Counted from the stretch's first letter, positions 44,344 through 54,838 are shown. The stretch: DNA of 64,000 nucleotides from Caldifermentibacillus hisashii (GCF_027568575.1 NZ_JANUVP010000001.1); one strand, 5' to 3'. Notes: generated by a model from the letters alone, not told the origin. Numbers and translations: made by a program.

Positions 44344-44612
44344 TATTTTTCCTCACGATGCTCTTGAATATAAAACTTTACCAATTCTTCAATAATCTCA
44401 TCCCGCTCCAGCTTTCGAATAATATTCCTTGCATCTTTATGACGGGGAATATAAGCAGGATCACCTGATAATAAATAGCCAACGATTTGATTAATAGGAT
44501 TATATCCCTTTTCCTCCAATGCTAAAAAAACTTCCTGAAGAACTTTTTGTACTTCTTGATTGATTGGTTCTTCCGGAAAATGAAATTGCATCGTCCGATC
44601 AAGTGAACTCAT
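44343..44612 (-). CDS. yrzL: IreB-family regulatory protein YrzL
   Basis: 89 aa from ATG 44612, with GGAGG 9 nt upstream; the ATG 6 nt earlier is too close to that site. Highly conserved centre NPINQIVGYLLSGDPAYIPR and NIIRKLERDEIIEELVKFYI. The Enterococcus IreB is a target of a Ser/Thr kinase controlling cephalosporin resistance. The N-terminal Ser/Thr residues are present. Confidence 0.94.
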   Translation of the reverse strand: MSSLDRTMQFHFPEEPINQEVQKVLQEVFLALEEKGYNPINQIVGYLLSGDPAYIPRHKDARNIIRKLERDEIIEELVKFYIQEHREEK

Positions 44613-44835
44613 GGTCATGCACCTCCGATCAAACTCAGGTTGCGGTTATTTGTCTTTATTTTACACTACTTGTCTAATTAATGAAATCTTTTTTGCAGAA
44701 GGAAAGTATAATTTTCAACTTATACTTTCCCATCTCTTCATTGCACCGGGAGCTTCATCGAAATACGCAACAACCGAAATCGTGCATGTTCTTCGATTTA
44801 CGATGCGTTCCGATTTTTTCTAAAGGTACCGATCA

Positions 44836-47466
44836 TCAAGTATTCTTTATCCATTCTTCTACATATTGAAGTGCTTCAGATAAACGATTTGGATCTTTTC
44901 CACCGGCTTGGGCCATGTCCGGACGACCACCGCCGCCACCGTCACAAATACCGGCAACTTCTTTGATTAATTTACCGGCGTGATAAGTTCCGGTTAGGTC
45001 TTTCGTTACCCCCGCAATCAGTTGTACCTTTCCATCCAATACTGCACCAAGAACAATGACACCGGACTTGATTTTTTGCTTTAACTCATCCAACATAGTT
45101 CGCAATTGATTGGATTCATTAATTTCGACGCGACTGACCAGCAACTGAATGCCATTTACTTCTTTTACTTTATTTATTAAGCTTTTTGCTTCTATATTGC
45201 CTAATTTGGCAGTTAATGATTCAATTTCTTTATGGGCTTCTCGTAATTCTTTTTGCAAGGCCGCAATTTTTTCCGGAACATCTTTCACGTTCGCCTTTAA
45301 TTTATGTGCGGCATCATTTAATATTTGAATTTGATCTGACATATATTGGTAAGCTTTTTCACCCGTTACTGCTTCAATCCGTCTGGTCCCGGCTCCAATT
45401 CCGGTTTCGGTAACAAGTTTAAATAGACCGATGGCGGAAGTGTTCGGAACATGGCATCCGCCGCAAAGCTCGATGGAGTATTCACCCATTTTGACCACAC
45501 GGACGATTTCGCCGTACTTTTCACCAAACAATGCCATCGCACCCATTGCTTTAGCTTCGGCGAGCGGTTTTTCCATAATTTCTACCGGTAAGCTTTCCCA
45601 AATTTTTTCATTGACAATTTTTTCAATTTTGCTCAACTCTTCTTCGGTTACTTGTCCGAAATGAGAAAAGTCAAAACGGAGCCGATCCGGTTCAACAAGC
45701 GAGCCCGCCTGATTGACATGCTCACCAAGGACATCCTTCAAAGCTCGATGTAAAAGATGGGTTGCTGAATGGTTTTTCGTAATTTGCAAACGATTTTTGC
45801 TGTCAATTTTGGCAAAGACCGTTTGGCCGGTTTCTGCTAGCCCCTGCTTGACAACAGCCCGGTGAAGGTTTTGCCGGTTTGGCGCTTTTTGGACATCAAG
45901 GACTTCTATTACGAGACCTTCAGCCGTAATCGTACCACGGTCCGCAATTTGCCCGCCGCTTTCCGCATAAAAAGGCGTTTGGTCCAAGATAAGCTGAATT
46001 TCTTCCCCTTGATTGGCCGAAGAAATGAGTTTTCCATCTTTAAATATACCGATAATTTTTGCATTCGTTTCAAGTGTATCATATCCAACAAATGTGCTGG
46101 AAACAGTGAATTCTCCCAAGTCACCGCCTTGAACTTGCATCGAACCTGTTTCTTGCCGTGCTTTTCGGGCCCGTTCCCTTTGTAATTCCATTTCTTTTTC
46201 AAAACCGTGATGATCGATTGCAAGCCCGGCATCTTGTGCGTATTCTTCCGTTAGCTCAACCGGAAATCCATACGTGTCATAAAGGCGGAAAACATCGACC
46301 CCAGCTATTGTTTTCTTACCGGTACTTTTTGCTTTTTCAATGATATCGGTTAAAATTGCGATTCCTTCATTTAATGTTTCATGGAATCGTTCTTCTTCAT
46401 TTTTGATCACTTTTCCAATGAATTCCGCCTTGTTTTTCACTTCCGGATAATAGTCTTCCATAATTTTCCCGACAACCGGAACTAATTCGAACATAAACGG
46501 GCGTTCGATTTGAATTTGTTTTGCATAACGAACGGCACGTCTCAAAAGTCTCCTTAACACATAGCCTCGACCTTCATTAGACGGCAATGCCCCATCACCA
46601 ACAGCAAAAGTAACGGTACGAATATGATCAGCAATCACTTTAAAAGCCACATCAAATTCTTCATTTTCACCATATTTCACACCGGATATTTCTTCCGTCT
46701 TTTTGATAATAGGAATGAACAGATCTGTTTCAAAGTTTGTCTTTGTATTTTGAATAACAGAGGCCATTCGTTCCAGCCCCATCCCGGTATCAATGTTTTT
46801 CTTCGGCAGTGGCGTATATGAACCGTCGGGATTATGATTAAATTGAGAAAAGACTAAGTTCCAAACTTCTAAATACCGGTCATTTTCTCCACCCGGATAT
46901 AATTCCGGATCATTATCATCATTGCCAAATTCCGGTCCGCGGTCATAGAAAATTTCCGAATTTGGGCCACTTGGTCCTTCACCGATATCCCAGAAATTGC
47001 CTTCTAACCGAATAATTCTCTCTTCCGGTATCCCGACTTTTTCATGCCAAATTTTGTACGCTTCCTCATCTTCGGGATGTATTGTTACGGATAATTTTTC
47101 CGGCTCAAAGCCAATCCATTTCGGGCTTGTTAAAAATTCCCATGCCCAAATAATGGCTTCTTCTTTAAAATAATCACCGATTGAGAAATTACCGAGCATT
47201 TCAAAAAAAGTATGGTGGCGTGCTGTTTTCCCGACGTTTTCAATATCATTGGTCCGAATCGATTTTTGGGCATTCGTAATCCGCGGGTTATCCGGCTTTA
47301 CCCGGCCGTCAAAATATTTTTTTAATGTGGCAACACCGCTGTTAATCCAAAGTAATGACGGATCATCATGCGGGATGAGCGATGCACTCGGTTCAATCTT
47401 ATGTCCTTTTTCCTGAAAAAACTCAAGATACATACGACGAATTTCAGCACTTGTCAATTTTTTCAA
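44836..47466 (-). CDS. alaS: Alanine-tRNA ligase
   Basis: 876 aa, full length. Class II catalytic domain (EIRRMYLEFFQEKGHK; RHHTFFEMLGNFSIGDYF), tRNA recognition domain, editing domain with HSATHLLHRAL and CGGCHVPNTS (zinc ligands), and C-terminal DHHA1 domain with DGGGGGRPDMAQAGG. Controlled by an alanine T-box leader upstream. Confidence 0.98.
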   Translation of the reverse strand: MKKLTSAEIRRMYLEFFQEKGHKIEPSASLIPHDDPSLLWINSGVATLKKYFDGRVKPDNPRITNAQKSIRTNDIENVGKTARHHTFFEMLGNFSIGDYFKEEAIIWAWEFLTSPKWIGFEPEKLSVTIHPEDEEAYKIWHEKVGIPEERIIRLEGNFWDIGEGPSGPNSEIFYDRGPEFGNDDNDPELYPGGENDRYLEVWNLVFSQFNHNPDGSYTPLPKKNIDTGMGLERMASVIQNTKTNFETDLFIPIIKKTEEISGVKYGENEEFDVAFKVIADHIRTVTFAVGDGALPSNEGRGYVLRRLLRRAVRYAKQIQIERPFMFELVPVVGKIMEDYYPEVKNKAEFIGKVIKNEEERFHETLNEGIAILTDIIEKAKSTGKKTIAGVDVFRLYDTYGFPVELTEEYAQDAGLAIDHHGFEKEMELQRERARKARQETGSMQVQGGDLGEFTVSSTFVGYDTLETNAKIIGIFKDGKLISSANQGEEIQLILDQTPFYAESGGQIADRGTITAEGLVIEVLDVQKAPNRQNLHRAVVKQGLAETGQTVFAKIDSKNRLQITKNHSATHLLHRALKDVLGEHVNQAGSLVEPDRLRFDFSHFGQVTEEELSKIEKIVNEKIWESLPVEIMEKPLAEAKAMGAMALFGEKYGEIVRVVKMGEYSIELCGGCHVPNTSAIGLFKLVTETGIGAGTRRIEAVTGEKAYQYMSDQIQILNDAAHKLKANVKDVPEKIAALQKELREAHKEIESLTAKLGNIEAKSLINKVKEVNGIQLLVSRVEINESNQLRTMLDELKQKIKSGVIVLGAVLDGKVQLIAGVTKDLTGTYHAGKLIKEVAGICDGGGGGRPDMAQAGGKDPNRLSEALQYVEEWIKNT

Positions 47467-47504
47467 GCGAATTCCTCCCTAATTTATTTATTTCCATTTT
47501 GTTC

Positions 47505-47764
47505 CAATAAAAAAACTCCTCCCCTAAAATTAGGGACGAAGAGTCTGTTCCGTGGTACCACCCTAGTTATGAAAGTCTTAATCACTCTCATCACTTTAGC
47601 CTTCTTAACGCGAAGTAACGGCAGGGATTAGCTGCACTCGGGAGTAGCCTTCTGTAACAACTGTCTGGAAATTTCTTTCAGCCACGGAAATTTCTCTCTT
47701 TTTTAGACTCATTGATACATACTCGCTCCGTCAATGTGTTGATATTTTTAAATCTCCAGTCATA
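47505..47764 (-). promoter_or_regulatory. T-box riboswitch of alaS (Ala specifier)
   Basis: Antiterminator core AGGGTGGTACCACG at 47564-47551 and a terminator (CTCTTCGTCCC / GGGGAGGAG arms, then seven T) at about 47546-47505. Stem I starts GACGGAGCGAGTATG. Aligned with the hisS leader, the specifier is GCT at 47648-47646, followed by A. Uncharged tRNA-Ala should favour read-through into alaS. Confidence 0.93.
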
Positions 47765-47770
47765 TTTTTT

Positions 47771-47799
47771 ATTCTAGTATTTGACCGTCTCCTTGTCAA
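47771..47799 (-). promoter_or_regulatory. SigA promoter of the alaS leader
   Basis: Perfect TTGACA (47799-47794), 17-nt spacer and TAGAAT (47776-47771) on the minus strand, about 7 nt before the expected leader start. Confidence 0.85.
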
Positions 47800-47839
47800 T
47801 TATCGAAAATGATTGTATCCGGAAATTAAGCGAAAAAAA

Positions 47840-48907
47840 TTAACCATAATCCCGCCTTTTAAACTGATCCAAAGCTTGCAAAATAGTAGTTTTAATGACC
47901 GCAATTAACGGAACCGCCATGATAAGTCCCAGTACCCCGCCGATTTCACCACCAATTAAGATGGAAAATATAATTAATAAAGGATGCATCTGTAAAGATT
48001 TCCCGACTATGTAAGGTGATAAAATATTTCCCTCAAGAAACTGAAGGAAAAAGACAAACAAAACAACAAAAATAATCATTTTTACGGATGTTTGAGATGC
48101 AATAATTGCGGCTGGAACGACACCGATAATCGGACCAAAATACGGAATCACATTCGTAATCCCAATGATCGAGCCAAGTAAAAGCGGGTAATCTATTTTG
48201 ATCAGCCAGAAAAAGATCATCGATATAATGCCAACTAAGGCACAGACAGTCAGTTGCCCGCGGATATAATTTCCAAGCGATTGCTCGACGTTGAAAAGAA
48301 AATCTCTCGTTTGTTCCCGCCATTTTTTAGGCACAAAGGACCAAAATGTTTTTTTTAAGTAATCAATATCTTTTAAAATATAAAATGCAATAAATGGAAC
48401 CAGGATTAACAGAAAAAAATTGTCCACTAACCATATAAAAAACTTTAAAATTCGTTCAATCAGCCGCTTAAGTCCTTCCTCAATCGCTTGATAACCGACA
48501 TCAATTTGTTCGTGAATTCCGAGCGGCCAAGTTTTTGTTTTTCTTTCAATAAAATCTCCCCACATTTCATACTGGTGTATGAAACCGGGGATGTTTTCGG
48601 AAAGATCCTTTAATTGTTTAATAAAGACAGGTATTCCTTTATAGATGGCAAAACCGACTCCCCCAAAAAATAAAATATAGATTAATAAGACGGAAAGCCA
48701 TCTCTGTAACCCGTTTTGATGGAGTTTCTCCACAAGCGGATATAATAAGTAAGCGATAAATCCGGCAATCAGAAAAGGTAACAGTACCTTCAAAAAAATC
48801 TGAATAACCGGTTTCCACATCGGTGAAAGTCTGATAAACACATAAAGAACAACAAATAGTAATAATAAAAATCCTAATCGGTAATACCACTTCACTTTAA
48901 TATCCAT
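47840..48907 (-). CDS. yrrI: AI-2E family transporter YrrI
   Basis: 355 aa, seven to eight membrane helices in the AI-2E pattern: N-terminal two, a large loop (LKDLSENIPGFIHQYEMWGD), FFLLILVPFIAFYIL, then GITNVIPYFGPIIGVVPAAI, EGNILSPYIVGKSL and PLLIIFSILIGGEIGGVLGL. Members export autoinducer-2 or exchange ions; the substrate is not deducible. ATG 48907 follows GGGAGGG. Confidence 0.9.
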   Translation of the reverse strand: MDIKVKWYYRLGFLLLLFVVLYVFIRLSPMWKPVIQIFLKVLLPFLIAGFIAYLLYPLVEKLHQNGLQRWLSVLLIYILFFGGVGFAIYKGIPVFIKQLKDLSENIPGFIHQYEMWGDFIERKTKTWPLGIHEQIDVGYQAIEEGLKRLIERILKFFIWLVDNFFLLILVPFIAFYILKDIDYLKKTFWSFVPKKWREQTRDFLFNVEQSLGNYIRGQLTVCALVGIISMIFFWLIKIDYPLLLGSIIGITNVIPYFGPIIGVVPAAIIASQTSVKMIIFVVLFVFFLQFLEGNILSPYIVGKSLQMHPLLIIFSILIGGEIGGVLGLIMAVPLIAVIKTTILQALDQFKRRDYG

Positions 48908-48952
48908 CGACAACCCTCCCCCCTCGTTATAGTTTGAGAGGATGGAGCGATA

Positions 48953-49147
48953 TTATGCATGATAGCGACGTTCTTCTTCCGGGAATAAATCATCCAGGGA
49001 GGAAAGGGATCCGTCTTCTTCCACCTGATGTGTGTGAATCATCCCATTTGAAACCGATAGCTCAATAAAACAGTTCCAGCAATAATATTGATTGATCCCG
49101 ATCTTCCCAATATCTTTACTGTGACAATTTGGGCAAATTAGTTCCAC
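48953..49147 (-). CDS. Small zinc-ribbon protein
   Basis: 64 aa. CPNCHSKDIGKIGINQYYCW with the paired second knuckle (CWNC) makes a zinc ribbon, followed by an acidic tail (EEDGSLSSLDDLFPEEERRY). A small protein at this place is seen in related Bacilli between yrrI and recD2. Function unknown. The start has GTGGAA upstream, a modest site. Confidence 0.78.
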   Translation of the reverse strand: MELICPNCHSKDIGKIGINQYYCWNCFIELSVSNGMIHTHQVEEDGSLSSLDDLFPEEERRYHA

Positions 49148-49249
49148 TTTTCCACCTCAAATCAAATTTATAAATATTATTTGATACCATTCTGCCCAAA
49201 TTGTTGGGAAAATAATCATTTTTACAAAACTTTCTCTCTGGATATCAGG

Positions 49250-51646
49250 TCAACTTAAATATTCCGCTCTATCTTCAATCATGAAATCATACGGGCTAAT
49301 ATTCTCCATGCCAACCATCGGATCCGTATTCATTAATCGTTCTTCATAAGACATATCTTCTTTCACTACCCCGATATCCGGAGTGTGATTTCCGTTTATT
49401 TCTTGCAATAATCGTTTCTTTAACGTCGTGTTCCTCATATTATCATCCGTACGATAAACGGCGGTTCGAAAGGCATCCTCTTCCCCGCATAAAATTAATT
49501 TTTCTTTACTCCGCGTGATGGCCGTATAAATAAGATTTCTCCGTAACATCCGGTGATAGCCTCTGACAATCGGTAGAATGACAATCGGAAATTCGCTCCC
49601 TTGCGATTTGTGAATACTGCAGCAATAGGCAAGGGTAATTTGATGTAAATCCTGTCTCGGGTAAGTAACCTCATTACCGTCAAACGAAACGACCAGTTGA
49701 TCAACTTTTTCCTCTGTCTCTTTTGCATAAAAGATAGCTACAATTTCACCGATATCACCGTTAAAAATATTTTTATCCGGTTGATTGATTAATTGCAAAA
49801 CTTTATCGCCAACCCGGTAAGTATGGTCGCCAAAGTTTAATTCCCTTCGCTTTTCCTTGTTCGTTCCATTCAATATTTCTTGGAGAAGTATATTCAGCTC
49901 ATCAATTCCGGCCGGCCCCCGATACATCGGTGCCAAAACTTGAATATCTTTAGGTGTATAACCTTTATTGATTGCATGTCCGACGACCTGCTTTACGACA
50001 TCAGCAACTTGTGTCGTACGGCAAGAAATGAATGAACGATCCTTTTGTTGGTTTCTTAAATCTTCCGGTATCGTCCCGTTTTTTATGGCATGAGCAAGCT
50101 GAATAATGGATGAGCCGCTTTCTTGTCGATAAATATCCGTCAAACGAACGGTCGGAATTCGTTCTGAGGCTAATAAATCTTTCAAAACTTGCCCCGGGCC
50201 AACGGAAGGTAATTGATCTTCATCACCGACCAAAATTACTTGCACATGCGCAGGCAAAGCTTTAAATAAATGATGGGCAAGCCAAATGTCAACCATCGAC
50301 ATCTCATCAATGATAACAATCTTCCCTTCAATCGGATTATCTTCGTTATAATCAAAGGTTTCTGTTCCATTCCATCCGAGTAATCGATGAATCGTTACTG
50401 CCGGTAAACCGGTTGATTCCGCCATCCGTTTTGCGGCCCGACCGGTTGGAGCAGCCAACACAAACGGAAACACTTCATCCTTTTTATAGTCTTTTGGATC
50501 CAAACTGCAACCGTGCAATTCTCCATACAGTTCAACGATTCCTTTAATTACCGTCGTTTTTCCCGTTCCCGGTCCGCCGGTTAAAATTAACATTGGACTG
50601 GAGAGTGCGGTTTGAATTGCTTCCCTTTGTGATGGAGCATATTGAATACCAAGCCGTTCCTCTAAACTACCTAATGCAAGTAGAAATTCTGATTCCGGAA
50701 AGCCGTCTTCAAATTCTTTTTGAGCCAAGATTCTTTTTATATTCGTTACCAAACCTTTTTCCGAATAAAAAATGGAAGGTAGAAATACACGTTCCTCATC
50801 GATGACGATCTTTCCTTCTTCCTCCAGTTTCAAAAGTTCATGCTCAATTTCTTCCGGAAAAATTTCCACCGGCTGGTTAGATTCCAGCAACTTTTTAACA
50901 GTCGGAATGAAAGTTTTCTTTTCCAAATAACAATGACCTTCTTGAATACAATCTGTTTCTAATGTGTATAAACAACCGGCCTTAACCCGATCCGGATGAT
51001 TTCCTTTCATGCCGAGTTTAAAGCCTAATTCATCTGCCCGACCAAAGCCAATTCCTTCAATATCTTCCACAAGTTTATACGGGTTATTTTCGACGATTTC
51101 CAGTGTATGCTCTTTATATGTTTGATAGATTCGCATAGACAGCTGCGGACCGAACCCGTATTGATTCAACCCGACCATAATATTTTCTAACCCTTGATAC
51201 TCTATTAATTTTTCATGTAACAATTTTGCTTTATCAGCAGCCAATTTCGGTACCGTGTCCAATAAAGACGGCTGTTTCATGATGCGTTCGATAGCATTTT
51301 CACCCAGAACGTCCACAATATTTTCAGCCGTTTTCTTTCCAATTCCTTTAAAAAGTTCACTTGATAAATATTGAACAACACCTTGTTTTGTCTTTGGCAG
51401 ATCTTTTCGAAAATGGTCAACTTGAAATTGTGGACCATATTTTGGATGATCCGTAAACTTTCCGTAAAAAATATAAGTTTCCTCTTCATACAGACGGGGG
51501 AAATAGCCGGTGACAACCGCATCTTTGTTCACACCAGCCTCATTTGATTCATCGACACGAATCCGAAGAACGGTATATAAATTTTGTTCATTGTGAAAAA
51601 TGGTGACGATCGGTCTGCCCTTAATATAACGTTCTTCTTGTTGCAT
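49250..51646 (-). CDS. recD2: RecD2-type 5'-3' DNA helicase
   Basis: 798 aa SF1B helicase without RecB/RecC. An N-terminal OB-like domain and helix-hairpin-helix region (LFKGIGKKTAENIVDVLG, VEDIEGIGFGRADELG) precede Walker A (LILTGGPGTGKTTVIKG), Walker B (KIVIIDEMSMVD), VGDEDQLPSVGPGQ and the C-terminal VI motif (SIHKSQGSEFPIVILP, LIYTAITRSKEKLI). Involved in repair and fork stability. The TPR gene yrrB that usually follows is absent. Confidence 0.96.
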   Translation of the reverse strand: MQQEERYIKGRPIVTIFHNEQNLYTVLRIRVDESNEAGVNKDAVVTGYFPRLYEEETYIFYGKFTDHPKYGPQFQVDHFRKDLPKTKQGVVQYLSSELFKGIGKKTAENIVDVLGENAIERIMKQPSLLDTVPKLAADKAKLLHEKLIEYQGLENIMVGLNQYGFGPQLSMRIYQTYKEHTLEIVENNPYKLVEDIEGIGFGRADELGFKLGMKGNHPDRVKAGCLYTLETDCIQEGHCYLEKKTFIPTVKKLLESNQPVEIFPEEIEHELLKLEEEGKIVIDEERVFLPSIFYSEKGLVTNIKRILAQKEFEDGFPESEFLLALGSLEERLGIQYAPSQREAIQTALSSPMLILTGGPGTGKTTVIKGIVELYGELHGCSLDPKDYKKDEVFPFVLAAPTGRAAKRMAESTGLPAVTIHRLLGWNGTETFDYNEDNPIEGKIVIIDEMSMVDIWLAHHLFKALPAHVQVILVGDEDQLPSVGPGQVLKDLLASERIPTVRLTDIYRQESGSSIIQLAHAIKNGTIPEDLRNQQKDRSFISCRTTQVADVVKQVVGHAINKGYTPKDIQVLAPMYRGPAGIDELNILLQEILNGTNKEKRRELNFGDHTYRVGDKVLQLINQPDKNIFNGDIGEIVAIFYAKETEEKVDQLVVSFDGNEVTYPRQDLHQITLAYCCSIHKSQGSEFPIVILPIVRGYHRMLRRNLIYTAITRSKEKLILCGEEDAFRTAVYRTDDNMRNTTLKKRLLQEINGNHTPDIGVVKEDMSYEERLMNTDPMVGMENISPYDFMIEDRAEYLS

Positions 51647-51883
51647 TTCCGATTTCCCCCTCCAAAGATATGTTGAAAAATGGTACTATAAGCATTTTTA
51701 TAAGAAACGAGCATAGAGCCTATCGACGTTTTGTCAAAGATTTTTTTCAAGATCGGGTCTTGTCGACAAATTAAGGATTTCCTTCGTTTCTCCCCAAGAT
51801 GATGACGAAAAAGGTTTCATTGACAAATTATATAAAACAAACAAAAGGGACTATCCAAAAATAATTATATAGAATTTATTATA

Positions 51884-51923
51884 AAAAGGACAGAGGACCA
51901 GCATAACATTTCAGCTGATCCTC
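51884..51923 (-). terminator. Terminator after mnmA
   Basis: GAGGATCAGC/GCTGGTCCTC arms with an 11-nt loop, then TGTCCTTTTT on the minus strand. It ends the cymR-iscS-mnmA group before recD2. Confidence 0.75.
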
Positions 51924-51929
51924 CGATTT

Positions 51930-53057
51930 TTACCCCACATACTTTAATCGTTCATTGTCTTTAAATATTTGATCGATGGTACCTCCACCAAGGCATTCTT
52001 CACCGTTATAGAAGACAACGGCTTGCCCCGGTGTGACCGCACGTATCGGTTCATCAAATTCAACTCTTGCTGTGTTATTCCCTAAAAGTGTAACCGTAAC
52101 ACCATGATCCGGTTGGCGGTAGCGGAACTTGGCCGTACATGAAAATTGAGCAGGTTTTTCTTTGTCAGAGACCCAACTTACATTGGTCGCAATGATTGCA
52201 TCCGAATATAACGCATCATTATCATAGCCTTGACCAACCAACAGGACATTTCGTTCCAAGTCTTTACCAACAACAAACCACGGATCACCGGAACCGCCGA
52301 TACCGAGCCCGTGTCTCTGACCGATCGTATAATACATGAGGCCTTCATGAAAACCTTTTATTTCACCGGTCAAAGTTTCCATTCTGCCCGGTTGAGCCGG
52401 TAAGTATTTACTTAAAAATTCTTTGAAGTTCCGTTCACCGATAAAACAAATCCCGGTACTGTCTTTTTTCGTTGCTGTCGCAAGTCCGGCTTCTTTAGCA
52501 ATTTCCCGAACCCGTTTTTTATCCATGTGACCGATTGGAAACATCACTTTGGAAATTTGTTCTTGTGATAGTTGATTCAAGAAATACGTTTGATCCTTGT
52601 TGACATCTTTGCCGCGCAACATTTTGTATTCACCGTCAATAATTTTCACTTGGGCATAGTGACCGGTTGCCAAGTAATCAGCACCTAATTTCAACGCATG
52701 TTCAAGAAATGCCTTAAATTTAATTTCCTTATTACACATGACATCCGGATTCGGTGTCCGACCGGCTTTATATTCATCCAGGAAATAGGTAAACACTTTA
52801 TCCCAATATTCCTTTTCAAAATTGACAGCATAATAAGGAATACCGATTTGATTACAAACACGAATCACATCTTCATAATCTTCCGTTGCCGTACAAACAC
52901 CAAATTCATCGGTATCATCCCAGTTTTTCATAAACACACCAATCACATCGTAGCCTTGTTGTTTCAAAAGATAAGCGGCTACCGACGAATCGACACCGCC
53001 GCTCATCCCGACAACGACGCGTGTATCTTCGGGTTTTTTCAAGTTATTCACCACCAA
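51930..53057 (-). CDS. mnmA: tRNA-specific 2-thiouridylase MnmA
   Basis: About 375 aa; the true start is the TTG at 53057 or one of two GTG codons just after, and the site is weak. It thiolates wobble U34 of tRNA Lys, Glu and Gln. ATP-PPase loop VVVGMSGGVDSSVAAYLL, catalytic Cys regions NPDVMCNKEIKF and DSTGICFIGERNF, and a C-terminal beta-barrel. The sulfur donor gene lies 8 nt upstream. Confidence 0.96.
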   Translation of the reverse strand: MVVNNLKKPEDTRVVVGMSGGVDSSVAAYLLKQQGYDVIGVFMKNWDDTDEFGVCTATEDYEDVIRVCNQIGIPYYAVNFEKEYWDKVFTYFLDEYKAGRTPNPDVMCNKEIKFKAFLEHALKLGADYLATGHYAQVKIIDGEYKMLRGKDVNKDQTYFLNQLSQEQISKVMFPIGHMDKKRVREIAKEAGLATATKKDSTGICFIGERNFKEFLSKYLPAQPGRMETLTGEIKGFHEGLMYYTIGQRHGLGIGGSGDPWFVVGKDLERNVLLVGQGYDNDALYSDAIIATNVSWVSDKEKPAQFSCTAKFRYRQPDHGVTVTLLGNNTARVEFDEPIRAVTPGQAVVFYNGEECLGGGTIDQIFKDNERLKYVG

Positions 53058-53065
53058 ATCACTTT

Positions 53066-54211
53066 CTATTTTCCGGTTAGCCGTTTAACAACCTTCACTG
53101 TTTTTTCGGCAATCGTAATTGTTTGCCCTAATGTTATTCCATAACCGAAGCTGAATCGGATTGAATTGGTTAATTCATCTGCCTGATGCCCATACATTGC
53201 ACTTAACACATGACTTGGTTCCAATGATCCGGCTGTACACGCCGATCCGCTCGATGCCGCAATACCTTCCAAGTCAAGATTGACAAGCATTTGTTCAACA
53301 TTTGTACCCGGAAAGCTGATGTTAACAATATGAGGCAGGCGATTTTCTTCTGCCCCGTTTATTTTAAAATCAATGCCTGATGTTTGTAATGTTTCAAGAA
53401 AGCTTGTCCGTAATTGTTCATAAAAGGCGGTTTTTTCCCCTAGTTCCGCCTGACTGATGTCGACCGCTTTTTTAAAACCGGCAATCGCAGGCACATTTTC
53501 AGTTCCCGCCCGGCGTTTCCGTTCTTGCTCACCACCATACAGGGCAGGAATGAATCTGACACCCGTTTTCGCATATAGAAATCCGATCCCTTTTGGACCG
53601 TTTAATTTATGTGCGGAAACTGACAATAAATCGATGCCCATTTCACGTACATCAATTGGCAAAAGTCCATACGCTTGAACGGCATCGGTATGGAAGTAAG
53701 CAGGGTGACCGGCTAATAAGTCGCCAATCGCTTTGATCGGTTGAACCGTCCCGACTTCATTATTGGCAAACATAATGGAAACGAGAATGGTATCATCACG
53801 CAATGCCGCTTTTACATCTTGAACAGAAACAAAGCCTTGACTGTCAACAGGAAGATAAGTAACCTCAAAACCCTGCTTTTCCAATGCCTCACAGGTATGG
53901 AGGACGGCATGATGTTCTATTTGACTGGTGATGATATGCTTTCCCCTTCCCCGGTTTGCAAAGGCGACACCCATTAATGCCAAATTATCCGCCTCGGTAC
54001 CGCCGCTCGTGAAAACAATTTCTTGAAAATCAGCATGAATCGAGTCGGCAATGGAGCCTCTTGCTTCATCAATAATCTTCCTGGCTTCTCGTCCAAACGA
54101 ATGGATACTTGAAGGATTTCCAAATGTATTTTTCATTGTTTCGGTCATTACTTCAATCACGTCAGGATGGAGCGGTGAAGTAGCAGCATGATCGACATAA
54201 TATCTTTCCAT
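53066..54211 (-). CDS. yrvO: Cysteine desulfurase (IscS/YrvO type)
   Basis: 381 aa PLP enzyme. Fold-I signatures: YVDHAATSPLHPDVIEVM, ITSQIEHHAVLHTCEALE, PLP Lys in LSVSAHKLNGPKGIGFLY and the persulfide Cys in ASSGSACTAGSLEPSHV. In B. subtilis YrvO supplies sulfur directly to MnmA, matching the adjacent genes. Confidence 0.95.
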   Translation of the reverse strand: MERYYVDHAATSPLHPDVIEVMTETMKNTFGNPSSIHSFGREARKIIDEARGSIADSIHADFQEIVFTSGGTEADNLALMGVAFANRGRGKHIITSQIEHHAVLHTCEALEKQGFEVTYLPVDSQGFVSVQDVKAALRDDTILVSIMFANNEVGTVQPIKAIGDLLAGHPAYFHTDAVQAYGLLPIDVREMGIDLLSVSAHKLNGPKGIGFLYAKTGVRFIPALYGGEQERKRRAGTENVPAIAGFKKAVDISQAELGEKTAFYEQLRTSFLETLQTSGIDFKINGAEENRLPHIVNISFPGTNVEQMLVNLDLEGIAASSGSACTAGSLEPSHVLSAMYGHQADELTNSIRFSFGYGITLGQTITIAEKTVKVVKRLTGK

Positions 54212-54277
54212 CTTTACACCCGCTTTTAAAATAACTTTAAATAATTTTCAACCTCTTTAATATACATGCGACTAACC

Positions 54278-54700
54278 TTAAATGTAAAACATATAGCCTT
54301 CCTTACTAGATTCATCTTTGGAATGTTTTGCCAAGTCATCTAATGTTGTATTATCTAATACATTTTTAATCGCATCGCTAATACGGATCCATAATTCTCT
54401 TTTAGCCGGTTCTTCATCTTCAATACCTTCGACAAGCTGAATAGGACCTTCTAAAACACGGATAACATCTCCGGCGGTAATCTCTGTTGGTTCATTAGCT
54501 AAAGTATACCCTCCATATGCTCCTCGGATACTCTTTACTAATCTCGCATTCCTTAACGGAGATACGATTTGCTCCAAATAATGTTCCGACAGATTGTTCG
54601 CTTTCGCAATTGTTTTTAAAGCCACCGGACCCTCGCCATATTTTTTCGCTAACTCAATCATAATTGTCAAACCGTAACGGCCTTTTGTTGAAATCTTCAT
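54278..54700 (-). CDS. cymR: Cysteine metabolism repressor CymR (Rrf2 family)
   Basis: 140 aa. Rrf2 winged helix MKISTKGRYGLTIMIELA, ANNLSEHYLEQIVSPLRNA, GYTLANEPTEITAGDVIRVL. No cluster cysteines, which fits CymR rather than IscR. CymR works with CysK to repress sulfur genes. In B. subtilis one target is the yrrT-mtnN-mccAB-yrhC operon, which is broken up in this window. Confidence 0.92.
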   Translation of the reverse strand: MKISTKGRYGLTIMIELAKKYGEGPVALKTIAKANNLSEHYLEQIVSPLRNARLVKSIRGAYGGYTLANEPTEITAGDVIRVLEGPIQLVEGIEDEEPAKRELWIRISDAIKNVLDNTTLDDLAKHSKDESSKEGYMFYI

Positions 54701-54838
54701 TCAATTACTCACTCCTATATAAATGGTAAAATCCAAACAGCCGATTTTTCTAAAAAATCAACGTAAATATTGTGTCATAACAAATATAACACTATTGCTT
54801 GTGTTGAATTTTCCGTAAAACTTTTTTGATGCTAATTA

